From UBA4416 sp036676295 (lineage in GTDB: Bacteria > Bacteroidota > Bacteroidia > B-17B0 > Aurantibacillaceae): a stretch of DNA of 64,000 nucleotides. The stretch covers positions 310,001 to 374,000 of the forward strand of contig JAKFDE010000027.1 in the NCBI GenBank assembly GCA_036676295.1, written 5' to 3'. Both the position numbers and the translations under genes were made by a program. Below, piece after piece: positions 46,717-54,910 of this stretch; the first letter of the stretch is position 1; every line of letters starts with the position of its first letter. The notes under the pieces are model-generated. The model saw nothing but the letters and a program-made list of their open reading frames with translations, was not told where the DNA came from and did no database searches.

Positions 46717-48066
46717 ATGAAAAAATTATTACTCCAAAAAAAACATTCTTCCATTACAAAAGGAAGAAATGTATTAACCAATTATTTCGGTTTATTTTTA
46801 ATATTGATTGCTATAAACTCTAATGCTATAAATCCAGCTTTCCTTAATACTGAAGCAACCTCAACAGGTCCCTCAATGATCAGACTCAATATGAGTGGAG
46901 CGCCAAGTTATTTAGATGAATGTGTTATCTATTACCAAAGTGGTGCTACAAGTGATTTTGATTCAGATTATGATGCTTATAAATTATTTGGCCCTAATCC
47001 AGCGCCACACATATCGATTGATTATAACTCAACGTTAATGGCAATAAATGGCATTGCGCCCGTTGCACAAACGTACACCACACACATCAGGGCCACAACT
47101 AACATAACCGGAAATTTTACTATTACAGCATCCGACACTCAGGATCTGCCTATTGGCACGTGTGTGCTTTTAACTGATCTACTTACAAATACTACCGTAA
47201 ATTTATTGATCACTCCCTACGCCTATAATTTATCAAATACAACAACTACTTCCCGATTCGTATTAACAATTACCTATAATTCATTGCCATTAGCTTCTCA
47301 ATTAACTCAACCAACTTGTCAATTATTAAATGGCGGAAAAGTAAAAGTAACCGCGAGCGGCAATGCTCCATGGAATTACACCTGGAAAAATTCATCTAAT
47401 GTGATCGTAAAAAACTCAATAGGATCAACCGGAAGCGATTCTTTGGTTAATTTAAGCGATGGTTCTTATCATATTGAAGTAACATCAGCAAGTGATGCCT
47501 GTTACCGAAATGAAACTGATTTTAATATTAATGGAATGGTAATTCCAACCGCATCTTTTTCTTCGCCCAACTCTGTAATGTCAAGTATCTCAACTAACTT
47601 CTCACCTAGTAACTTATCCGCTAATTGCGAAAACTACAACTGGAATTTTGGTGATGGTATAGGTACTTCTACTGATTTTGAACCAAGTTACAGTTTTTCT
47701 ACACCTGGCACTTATAATGTAAAAATGATCGGAACCAGTACTACCGGCTGCAAAGACAGTACGACGCAAACGATCACAGTAAATGGGTTGGCAACAGGTA
47801 TTTCAAACAAAACACAACAAGATACCAAGCTGATCAATGTTGGAAATAATACTTATGTGATAAAACTTAACTCAAGTGAAATTGATGAATTGGATATCGA
47901 ATTATATGACTTAACCGGAAAAATTCTATTCAAAGAACGAAAAGAAAATTTAAAAGGAACTGAAAATGTATTTTTAAATTTTAATGATTTAGTAAGTGGA
48001 CTTTACCTTATCTCGATCAATCATCAGAACTCTAATTTATCCACATCAAAGATCATTATTGATTAA
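46717..48066 (+). CDS. Secreted PKD-domain protein with type A T9SS sorting domain
   Basis: A 449-residue exported protein. A long signal peptide region precedes residue 45. A C-terminal PKD domain around 280-355 carries NWNFGDGIG and FSTPGTYNVKMIG. The last 80 residues are a type A secretion-sorting domain (DIELYDLTGKILFKE, GLYLISI). The N-terminal half has no recognised motif. It is expressed from its own promoter and released or anchored at the surface. Confidence 0.8.
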   Translation: MKKLLLQKKHSSITKGRNVLTNYFGLFLILIAINSNAINPAFLNTEATSTGPSMIRLNMSGAPSYLDECVIYYQSGATSDFDSDYDAYKLFGPNPAPHISIDYNSTLMAINGIAPVAQTYTTHIRATTNITGNFTITASDTQDLPIGTCVLLTDLLTNTTVNLLITPYAYNLSNTTTTSRFVLTITYNSLPLASQLTQPTCQLLNGGKVKVTASGNAPWNYTWKNSSNVIVKNSIGSTGSDSLVNLSDGSYHIEVTSASDACYRNETDFNINGMVIPTASFSSPNSVMSSISTNFSPSNLSANCENYNWNFGDGIGTSTDFEPSYSFSTPGTYNVKMIGTSTTGCKDSTTQTITVNGLATGISNKTQQDTKLINVGNNTYVIKLNSSEIDELDIELYDLTGKILFKERKENLKGTENVFLNFNDLVSGLYLISINHQNSNLSTSKIIID

Positions 48067-48364
48067 TCTCATCCTGTTTCAATTAATTTATTCTGAATAA
48101 ACAAAACTCTTTCTTTCAACAAACCAAGTCGCATAAAACACAGTAATTTTTCTAAAAATGCATCAATGGCGATAAATGAACGATGATGTTTTAAAAGAGA
48201 GAATATGCCAAAAATTGGACAAATAGCCGCAATTAAATAAGTCTTTTGTTTCTAATAGCGTTATACTTAAAATTACTTAAGCCGAATACTGAACAATTTT
48301 AAATGAAAATAGGCCTACAACACGGAGAAATTGTATATATCAAACAACCTCTGAAATTTTAAAT
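48067..48364. other. 298-bp intergenic stretch without recognised features
   Basis: AT-rich sequence between the PKD gene and the 51-residue ORF. No terminator, promoter consensus or convincing open frame is seen; only short frames below 20 codons occur. Confidence 0.5.
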
Positions 48365-48520
48365 TTATTCCACTTGCTTTCCATTTTTCATTTCAAATAA
48401 TTCTATTTGAACTTTTAACATAACTAAAGCGGCTAAACTCAATTGCTCTAAATTTTCCTTCGTGGCTTTTGGATCATTTTCCAAAATGAACTTAATCAAG
48501 TCTTCCTTATTCATAACCAT
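48365..48520 (-). CDS. Small 51-residue protein downstream of the Crp/Fnr gene
   Basis: An intact frame from ATG (48520, or a second ATG at 48514) to TAA. It encodes a short, charged and helical protein with the regular leucine/alanine pattern NLEQLSLAALVMLKVQIE. It begins 14 bp after the end of the Crp/Fnr gene, on the same strand, so the two probably share a transcript. No homologue is recognised; it could modulate the regulator. Confidence 0.55.
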   Translation of the reverse strand: MVMNKEDLIKFILENDPKATKENLEQLSLAALVMLKVQIELFEMKNGKQVE

Positions 48521-48534
48521 TTATTTATATCATT

Positions 48535-49230
48535 CTACATTTCATTTACCATATTTAATAAGACACGGTATTTTACTATAAGTATTTTTGTTCCTTGGGT
48601 TGTTATTATTTTTTCATCTTTAAATATGCGCAGCATACGCACTAATGTTTCTTTGGCAGTCCCAACAAATCCTGCAAAGTCATCACGACTGATTGAAATA
48701 AAAACGGGTTTTATCGAATCTTCATTACGTTGATAAACCTGGTTTAATATCAATAAGCTTAAAGCCACTCTTTCTTTTACACTATATTGGGAAAAGGTGG
48801 TCATTTTATTTATCCACACAGAAAACTCCATTGACAAGTTTTCTAATAATTTTTGAGCAAGTGTAGATGATTTGTTGAGAGTAGATAAAAACAATTCTTT
48901 TGGTATAAACGAAACGATAACATTATCCATGGCAACAGCCGATACAGGATGTGGTTGATTAGCTAATAAAGGTCTGTACCCAAAGTAATCTCCTTTTTTG
49001 TATATGTACACAATGCTTTGCTTTCCTTCACTGTTAGATTGAAATATTTTTACTTTCCCCTTTTTTAAAACATACACACCCTTTGAATAACTTTTTTCAT
49101 TAAAAAGGTACTCTCCCTTCATATACTCCTTACGTATTAATTTTCCCTTTATCAATTGTCTTTCATCATAAGAAAGGCAATCAAAAAGAGAAGTTGATGT
49201 AAGGTGGTATTTATCAATAGTAAACTCCAT
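48535..49230 (-). CDS. Crp/Fnr-family transcriptional regulator
   Basis: A 231-residue regulator. The N-terminal cyclic-nucleotide-binding fold covers about 20-130 (GEYLFNEKSYSKGVYVLKKGKVKIF), and a Crp-type winged helix follows with ISRDDFAGFVGTAKETLVRML as recognition region. The cysteine cluster of the oxygen-sensing FNR proteins is absent (the single Cys is at about 19), so it is more like FixK/Dnr or a Bacteroidota-specific group. The ligand is unknown. Its promoter region contains an FNR-like palindrome, pointing to autoregulation. Confidence 0.9.
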   Translation of the reverse strand: MEFTIDKYHLTSTSLFDCLSYDERQLIKGKLIRKEYMKGEYLFNEKSYSKGVYVLKKGKVKIFQSNSEGKQSIVYIYKKGDYFGYRPLLANQPHPVSAVAMDNVIVSFIPKELFLSTLNKSSTLAQKLLENLSMEFSVWINKMTTFSQYSVKERVALSLLILNQVYQRNEDSIKPVFISISRDDFAGFVGTAKETLVRMLRIFKDEKIITTQGTKILIVKYRVLLNMVNEM

Positions 49231-49261
49231 ATGATAAGTATATTATTATTTAACAAAAACA

Positions 49262-49281
49262 AAATTGACAATTGTCAATTT
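49262..49281. promoter_or_regulatory. FNR-like operator, perfect 20-bp palindrome
   Basis: AAATTGACAATTGTCAATTT is a perfect palindrome and contains TTGAC-N4-GTCAA, the FNR/Crp-family box. It lies 31-50 bp upstream of the crp/fnr start codon on one side. On the other side its centre (49271.5) is about 41 bp before the start predicted from the divergent -7 box at 49301-49308, the usual class II activator position. Confidence 0.7.
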
Positions 49282-49300
49282 AAAACATAAAAAAAGAATT

Positions 49301-49308
49301 TAGCTTTG
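49301..49308 (+). promoter_or_regulatory. -7 promoter box (TAGCTTTG) of a divergent transcript
   Basis: TAGCTTTG matches TAnnTTTG exactly, and predicts transcription from about 49313 to the right, 41 bp beyond the centre of the FNR-like palindrome. Confidence 0.6.
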
Positions 49309-49312
49309 AAAA

Positions 49313-49377
49313 GATATACTTTTCAGTTCCATATGTTCAGAGCCTGTTAGTGAAGCAACGCATTAGCAGGCTTTTTT
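49313..49377 (+). ncRNA. Candidate small RNA of about 65 nt with terminator
   Basis: Between the promoter box and the terminator there is no open frame. The terminator is a 12-bp stem (AGCCTGTTAGTG with CATTAGCAGGCT, two G-T pairs) at 49341-49372 with a run of six T (49372-49377). Since no gene lies upstream on this strand, the terminator has no other obvious customer. The RNA is inferred from signals only. Confidence 0.5.
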
Positions 49378-49515
49378 ATTTTACATTTTTAAGTTAGCAA
49401 ATAGCTAATCCGAAAGCCGGATCAAAAACAAAAAAAATGTTAATTCTAATTTATTAAACACTTCGAATGCTTTATATACAAGTGAAATATAACACTTTAC
49501 TTTTTATAGAATATA

Positions 49516-49533
49516 CATTGACAATTATCAATG
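49516..49533. promoter_or_regulatory. Second FNR-like box
   Basis: CATTGACAATTATCAATG is a near-palindrome with one mismatched pair and contains TTGAC-N4-ATCAA. It shares TTGACAATT with the operator at 49262. It lies about 83 bp from the ATG of the small membrane protein at 49608, and GATCTTG at about 49554-49560 could be a weak -7 box at the same relative distance as in the divergent unit. Confidence 0.55.
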
Positions 49534-49607
49534 AACTTTTATTGAAATATTTGGATCTTGTGTGTGGATGTTGATTACATGTATGCCGCGTTCATAAAAT
49601 AAAATTA

Positions 49608-49718
49608 ATGAAGTATTTTGAATTAATTGGAATTGTTGCATTGATTGCAACGTTTATTACAGCCACTACCGTGTTTCTTGTTTGGTTGTATATAAAAAGA
49701 AAAAACAGGCAGAAATAG
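49608..49718 (+). CDS. 36-residue single-pass membrane protein
   Basis: An ATG-to-TAG frame encoding one hydrophobic helix (IGIVALIATFITATTVFLVW, about 7-26) followed by a basic tail (YIKRKNRQK). This is the layout of a small bacterial membrane protein with its N-terminus outside. It lies 72 bp upstream of the GNAT-nitrilase gene on the same strand, downstream of the second FNR-like box. Function unknown; small subunits or modulators of transporters and oxidases have this shape. Confidence 0.6.
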   Translation: MKYFELIGIVALIATFITATTVFLVWLYIKRKNRQK

Positions 49719-49790
49719 ATTTACATTTTTGTCGTAACACTCATAATACTCTTAGAGTAACCTAATTGCTTAACTAATAATAATTGAAAT

Positions 49791-51338
49791 ATGGAAGCAG
49801 TTGATATAATTAAGAAAATAAAACTCAGGAAAATCAAGAAGGAAGACTATTCTCAGATTATTGATATTCAGAAAAAAGTTTTTCCGGGCATGAAACCCTG
49901 GAGCGAAAAACAATTTAATAATCTTTTAAATTACTTTTCAGAAGGTCAATTTTGTATTCAGTATGGAAAAAAAATCATAGCTTCTTCAAGCAGTCTGATC
50001 ATAAATTTTGATGATTATTCTGAAACCTCTTCCTGGAATGAGTTAACAGATAGTGGTAATATTACCAACCATAATAAATATGGCGATACCTTATACGGGA
50101 TGGAGATAATGGTTGACCCTGAATATCAGGGAATGAAATTATCACGTAGATTATACGATGCCAGAAAAGACCTTGCAAAAAAATATAATTTAAAAAGAAT
50201 TATGATAGGCGGAAGGCTTCCTAATTTTCATAAATATAATTCAACGCTTTCAATTGACCAGTTTGTAGAAAAAGTAATAAACCGTAGTATATATGATCCT
50301 GTTTTAACAGCACAGCTTTCAAATGGATTCTCATTAAGAAGGGTTTTGCCTGATTACTTGCCTAGTGATATAGAATCCTGCGGATACGCAACCTTATTGG
50401 AGTGGATAAATTATAATTACCATTCTAAACAATATGAAAAAACATTACCATCTCCATATGTAAGAGTCAGTGCTATACAGTACCAGATGCGGGCAATTAA
50501 TTCGTTTGAAGAATTTGAAAAGTACTGTGAGTTTTTTGTCGATACTGCTTCTGATTACAGAAGTGATTTTGTTGTATTTCCTGAAAAAATAACCTTACAA
50601 TTAATGTCATTCTTACCAAAAAAGAAACCCGGTGAAGCGATCAGACAATTGGGCAAATACACTGAACAATACGAAAAATTGTTTATCAGATTAGCCATTA
50701 AGTACAATGTTAATATCATTGCCGGCACTCATTTTATTGTTGAAAATGATAATTTATTCAATGTTTCATATTTATTTAGAAGAGATGGGACATTTGATAA
50801 ACAATACAAGATCCATATTACACCACATGAAAAAAAATGGTGGGGAGTACAAAGTGGAAATAAAATAAAAGTATTTAATACCGATAAAGGCAAGATTGCC
50901 ATTTTAATTGGATATGATGTTGAGTTTCCGGAATTAGCAAGAATTGCAGTAAGTAAGGGTGCAAAGATGATATTTGTACCGTTCGATACGGATGATAGAA
51001 GAGGTTATTTGAGAGTCCGTTATTGTTCTCAGGCAAGGGCAATTGAAAATCAGATATATGTTATAATAACCGGCTGTGTAGGTAACTTACCGGAAGTTGA
51101 AAATTTAGATGTTCATTTTTCGCAATCTGCCATATTTACACCATCGGATGTCGAATTCCACAGAGAAGGCATCGCTTCAGAAGCAACTCAAAATACAGAA
51201 ATGCTCATTTACCAGGATTTGGATTTGAATATGTTAAAACGTAACAGGGAAATGGGTTCAGTTCAAACATGGAATGACAGAGCACAAGGTTTCTACAAAT
51301 TAACCTATGAAGAAGATAATGAAACAAAGGAAGTTTAA
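49791..51338 (+). CDS. GNAT-nitrilase fusion protein with Gly at the catalytic Cys position
   Basis: A 515-residue cytoplasmic protein. The N-terminal GNAT domain (about 10-195) has the cofactor loop EIMVDPEYQGMKLSRRLYDA. The C-terminal carbon-nitrogen hydrolase domain (about 225-490) has E265 (VFPEKI), K340 (YKIHITPHEKKWWG) and the segment ILIGYDVEFPEL where other nitrilases have a catalytic Cys before Tyr-Asp. Here it is G374 (codon GGA, two base changes from Cys). The nearby cysteines C412 and C429 are alternatives. The fusion itself is known in Bacteroidota and proteobacteria. It begins 26 bp before the trehalose gene, so they likely form one operon. Confidence 0.85.
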   Translation: MEAVDIIKKIKLRKIKKEDYSQIIDIQKKVFPGMKPWSEKQFNNLLNYFSEGQFCIQYGKKIIASSSSLIINFDDYSETSSWNELTDSGNITNHNKYGDTLYGMEIMVDPEYQGMKLSRRLYDARKDLAKKYNLKRIMIGGRLPNFHKYNSTLSIDQFVEKVINRSIYDPVLTAQLSNGFSLRRVLPDYLPSDIESCGYATLLEWINYNYHSKQYEKTLPSPYVRVSAIQYQMRAINSFEEFEKYCEFFVDTASDYRSDFVVFPEKITLQLMSFLPKKKPGEAIRQLGKYTEQYEKLFIRLAIKYNVNIIAGTHFIVENDNLFNVSYLFRRDGTFDKQYKIHITPHEKKWWGVQSGNKIKVFNTDKGKIAILIGYDVEFPELARIAVSKGAKMIFVPFDTDDRRGYLRVRYCSQARAIENQIYVIITGCVGNLPEVENLDVHFSQSAIFTPSDVEFHREGIASEATQNTEMLIYQDLDLNMLKRNREMGSVQTWNDRAQGFYKLTYEEDNETKEV

Positions 51339-51364
51339 TTTCAAATGAATTAAATATTGAAAGT

Positions 51365-53623
51365 ATGAATGGAAATAAAATTATACTAGTATCAAACAGA
51401 TTGCCTTTTCAGGTTGTAGAAAAAAGTGGGAAAGTTTCACTATCTCAAAGTAATGGAGGCTTAGTTTCTAGTATGCTGTCTTATTTTCAAAAAACCGGAT
51501 CTGACAAATCTCAAAATCAATTTACCGAAAAAGCTTGTTGGGTTGGAACCTCAGATATACCAGAGTTCAAATTCCAATCTTTAATTAATGAAAAAAAAAT
51601 TGAATGTGATAGTTTTGAACTAGCTCCAATACATTTATCTGAATTGACAATGGAAAACTATTACAATGGTTTTTGTAATGATGTTATTTGGCCTTTATTT
51701 CATTATTTTCCATCTTATGTAAAATACGATGCTGACTATTTTGAACACTATATACAGGCAAATAAACGCTTTTGTGATAAGATCATTCAAATATACCGGC
51801 CTGGCGATTTAATTTGGATACATGATTATCATTTGATGTTACTACCCGAAATGTTAAGAAAAGCAATTCCGGACGCCTCAATTGGTTTTTTCCTTCATAT
51901 ACCTTTTCCTTCCTTTGAATTATTTCGTGTGTTGCCAAATAATTGGCGTACAGAAATATTGAATGGGCTATTAGGTGCTGATTTAATAGGATTTCATACA
52001 AATGATTACATGCAACATTTTCTAAAATCTGTGCAACAAATTTTAGGCTATGATAATCAACTCAGACAAATTACTGTTAATGGCAGAGCCATTTTAGTAG
52101 ACTCATTTCCAATAAGTATTGATTTTAATAAATTCCATTCTTCCACTAATAACCCTGAGGTGGTTGCAGAAAAAAATAAAATCAAAAAGAAAATGGAAGG
52201 CAGGCAGGTAATTGTGTCTGTTGATAGACTTGATTATGCTAAAGCTATAACAAATAGATTGGAAAGTTTTGATCTATTCCTAGAAAACAATCCATCTTAT
52301 AAAGAAAAGGTAACTTATGTTTTAGTTGTTGTGCCTTCGCGGGACATTATTAAAAAATACAAAGAAAACAAACGTGATATTGAGCGGCTTATTAGCAGTA
52401 TAAATGGAAAGCATGGCAACATTGATTGGACACCAATTGTATACCAGTATAAATCAATTGATTTTACTCAATTAACAGGTCTTTATTTTGCCGCCGATGT
52501 AGCTTTAATAACACCTTTACGAGATGGAATGAATCTGGTAGCAAAAGAATTCGTTAGTACAAGAATAGGCAAACGTGGTGTTTTAATATTAAGTGAAACA
52601 GCTGGAGCCGCATCAGAATTAAACGAAGCAATTATTGTTAATCCAACAGACAGACAACAAATAGCTAATGCCATATTAAAAGCATTAACTATGCCTGTAG
52701 AAGAGCAAATGGGAAGAAATGAAATAATGCAAAACAGAATTAAAAACTATGATATTGTTAAATGGGTTGAAGATTTTGTAACACAATTATCTGCACAAAA
52801 AATAAGACAGAATAATTTAAAAATAAAGGAAGTTACTTTAATAATAGAACAAACTATAATTAGCAAATATAAAACATCCAATAAGCGTTTGATATTACTT
52901 GATTATGACGGTACACTGACGCCTTTTTCAAAACTTCCCGACCAAGCATCACCCTCTTTAGAATTAATGAATTTACTTGCCGGTTTAGTTGAAGATGAAC
53001 GCAATGAAGTGGTTTTGATAAGTGGTCGTCCAAAAAAAATCCTGGATTCATGGTTTTCAAACACATCCATTACTATAATTGCAGAGCATGGCGGATTTTG
53101 CAAATTCAAAGAAGAAGAATGGATTCAAATAATTCCTACAATTATTGATTGGAAATCCTCTCTGTATTCAATATTTAATTTCTACTGTTCAAGATGTGCC
53201 GGCACTTTTATAGAAGAAAAAGAACTTTCACTGGCATGGCATTACAGAAATGCAGAAAAAGAATTGGGTTTACTTCGGTCAAGAGAACTTATAAATGAAT
53301 TAAAAGAATTATCTATTTCAATGAATTTTCAAATTCTTGACGGAAATATGGTAATTGAAGCAAGAGCAAATGGAGTTAACAAAGGTTTTGCAACACAATT
53401 ACTGCTAAATAAAGAAAAATACGATTTTATTTTGGCAATAGGAGATGACGTAACAGATGAAGATATGTTTAAGGTCATTCCTGAAAATGGTTTTTCTGTT
53501 AAAGTTGGGCTTACACAAACTCAAGCTCAATACAACTTTAAACACCAGAGGAATGTAATTGATTTTTTACAAAAAATCTGTTTATTATCCTGTAACCTTG
53601 AGAATCAAGTATACTTAGAATAA
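51365..53623 (+). CDS. otsAB: Bifunctional trehalose-6-phosphate synthase/phosphatase
   Basis: A 752-residue fusion that makes trehalose from UDP-glucose and glucose-6-phosphate in two steps. Residues 1-470 form the GT20 synthase: SNRLPF and NGGLVS for binding, IHDYHLMLLPEMLR, HIPFPS, DRLDYAKAITNR and RDGMNLVAKEF. Residues about 500-740 are the HAD phosphatase with D513-Y-D515-G-T, ISGRP and GDDVTDEDMF. Both sets of active-site residues are present. Trehalose protects against osmotic, drying and cold stress, which matches the Fnr/stress context. It is preceded by the GNAT-nitrilase gene and no terminator is obvious after it. Confidence 0.95.
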   Translation: MNGNKIILVSNRLPFQVVEKSGKVSLSQSNGGLVSSMLSYFQKTGSDKSQNQFTEKACWVGTSDIPEFKFQSLINEKKIECDSFELAPIHLSELTMENYYNGFCNDVIWPLFHYFPSYVKYDADYFEHYIQANKRFCDKIIQIYRPGDLIWIHDYHLMLLPEMLRKAIPDASIGFFLHIPFPSFELFRVLPNNWRTEILNGLLGADLIGFHTNDYMQHFLKSVQQILGYDNQLRQITVNGRAILVDSFPISIDFNKFHSSTNNPEVVAEKNKIKKKMEGRQVIVSVDRLDYAKAITNRLESFDLFLENNPSYKEKVTYVLVVVPSRDIIKKYKENKRDIERLISSINGKHGNIDWTPIVYQYKSIDFTQLTGLYFAADVALITPLRDGMNLVAKEFVSTRIGKRGVLILSETAGAASELNEAIIVNPTDRQQIANAILKALTMPVEEQMGRNEIMQNRIKNYDIVKWVEDFVTQLSAQKIRQNNLKIKEVTLIIEQTIISKYKTSNKRLILLDYDGTLTPFSKLPDQASPSLELMNLLAGLVEDERNEVVLISGRPKKILDSWFSNTSITIIAEHGGFCKFKEEEWIQIIPTIIDWKSSLYSIFNFYCSRCAGTFIEEKELSLAWHYRNAEKELGLLRSRELINELKELSISMNFQILDGNMVIEARANGVNKGFATQLLLNKEKYDFILAIGDDVTDEDMFKVIPENGFSVKVGLTQTQAQYNFKHQRNVIDFLQKICLLSCNLENQVYLE

Positions 53624-53828
53624 ATATGATTTTTTTCGGGACATGTAAAAGAATTGTTATAGAGGTGCTTAAGTACGCTGAATAATAAGAATTCTTCAAC
53701 CAGAGGTGAATGTCAGTGGTTTTATCTGAGGTAACCTATACCACAATAATAAACAAAGTGAATGAGGCCGATTTTGATGTTTAGATGTTAATCAAAAAGT
53801 TATTAGCAAGAATTTTTTATATAAAATG
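53624..53828. other. Noncoding stretch after the trehalose gene
   Basis: No open frame, hairpin with T-run or promoter consensus is seen in the 205 bp between the trehalose gene and the tRNA terminator. It has mixed-composition sequence with stop codons in all frames. Confidence 0.4.
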
Positions 53829-53866
53829 CAAAAGTCCCTAAAATCATTGATTTTAGGGACTTTTTG
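53829..53866 (-). terminator. Terminator of tRNA-Asp
   Basis: AAAGTCCCTAAAATCA pairs with TGATTTTAGGGACTTT across a very short loop, with a T-run on either side. It directly follows the 3' end of the tRNA on the minus strand. Confidence 0.85.
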
Positions 53867-53940
53867 CGGTCCGGACGGGACTCGAACCCGCGACCTCCGC
53901 CGTGACAGGGCGGCATTCTAACCAGCTGAACTACCGGACC
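53867..53940 (-). tRNA. tRNA-Asp (GTC)
   Basis: Reverse complement gives GGTCCGG as 5' acceptor arm, D arm GTTCAGCTGGTTAGAAT, anticodon stem CCGCC/GGCGG enclosing CTGTCAC (anticodon GTC), T arm with TTCGAGT, and CCGGACC as 3' arm followed by discriminator G. CCA is not encoded. It is a single-copy stand-alone gene with a terminator. Confidence 0.95.
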
Positions 53941-54179
53941 AACACCAATCTTTCGATTTGGGATTGCAAAAATACATATTAATTTCTATTCGCAAAATTT
54001 TTTTTCAAAAAAACGTCATTTTTTTCTGCTAGCTATTGACTATCAATGACCTATTTTTCCTTGATCTTTTGCATAATTTCATTTTAAGCCAGTATTACCG
54101 ATACTTCTACAACATTAGGCCAATTATTCTATCAGATCTATAGTAATTATTATATTTTAACAGTATTGAACTTTTTATT

Positions 54180-54187
54180 TACTTTTG
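54180..54187 (+). promoter_or_regulatory. -7 box (TACTTTTG) of the lolA-like gene
   Basis: TACTTTTG matches TAnnTTTG. The stretch just after it (54198-54211, TTGGCACGTGGCTTGA) also resembles a sigma-54 -24/-12 element with one mismatch at the -12 GC. Confidence 0.5.
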
Positions 54188-54244
54188 CAGCCTATTTTGG
54201 CACGTGGCTTGAATTCCATTGTCTGAACTTATAATATTAAAAAA

Positions 54245-54904
54245 ATGAAAAAAATTATTGCCCTTATATCTGCGTTTACCTTTTTAACGTTAACTCACTT
54301 TGCTCAAGATCAAGACCCTAAAGCAAAAACTATTTTAGACGATTTGAGTAAAGTTACTAAGGCATATAAAACCATTTCTTCTGATTACATTTTCACTATT
54401 TTAAATAAAGAAAAAAAACAAACCGAAAAACAAACAGGTAAGGTTTTAGTAAAAGGGACTAAGTTTAAATTAGAAATTCCGGGAAACACTATTGTGTGCG
54501 ATGGAAAAACCTTATGGGCACATAACAAAGATGCTAATGAAGTAACGATCAAAAGCTTTGATGCCTCTAATGAAGATCAATTAAACCCAAGTAAAATATT
54601 TACAATGTATGAATCGGGTTATAAATATAAATATGAGAAAGAGGAAAAAGTTGGTGCAGCCGTGTGCCATGTAATTACTTTATTTCCATCAGTTAAACCT
54701 GAGAAAAAGAAATTTCATACGGTTAAATTATATGTAAATAAGGCAAAGAAACAAGTGGCTAAACTGGTAATGCAAATGAAGGATGGCAGCACGCAGAGCT
54801 ATGAAATAAAAACCTTTAAACCCAATGCCGAAATTGCTGATAATACCTTTGTATTTGATTTAAAACCTTTCAAAGCAGATCAAATTACTGACGAAAGAGA
54901 GTAA
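54245..54904 (+). CDS. LolA-like outer-membrane lipoprotein carrier
   Basis: A 219-residue exported protein with a signal peptide (MKKIIALISAFTFLTLTHFAQ). The body has the lipoprotein-carrier fold with ISSDYIFTILNKEKKQTEK, GKVLVKGTKFKLEIPG, DGKTLWAHNKDANEVTI and a C-terminal DNTFVFDL typical of LolA-like proteins in Bacteroidota. It shuttles lipoproteins from the inner to the outer membrane. It precedes aroE by six bases, so the two are co-transcribed. Confidence 0.83.
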   Translation: MKKIIALISAFTFLTLTHFAQDQDPKAKTILDDLSKVTKAYKTISSDYIFTILNKEKKQTEKQTGKVLVKGTKFKLEIPGNTIVCDGKTLWAHNKDANEVTIKSFDASNEDQLNPSKIFTMYESGYKYKYEKEEKVGAAVCHVITLFPSVKPEKKKFHTVKLYVNKAKKQVAKLVMQMKDGSTQSYEIKTFKPNAEIADNTFVFDLKPFKADQITDERE

Positions 54905-54910
54905 TTGGAT

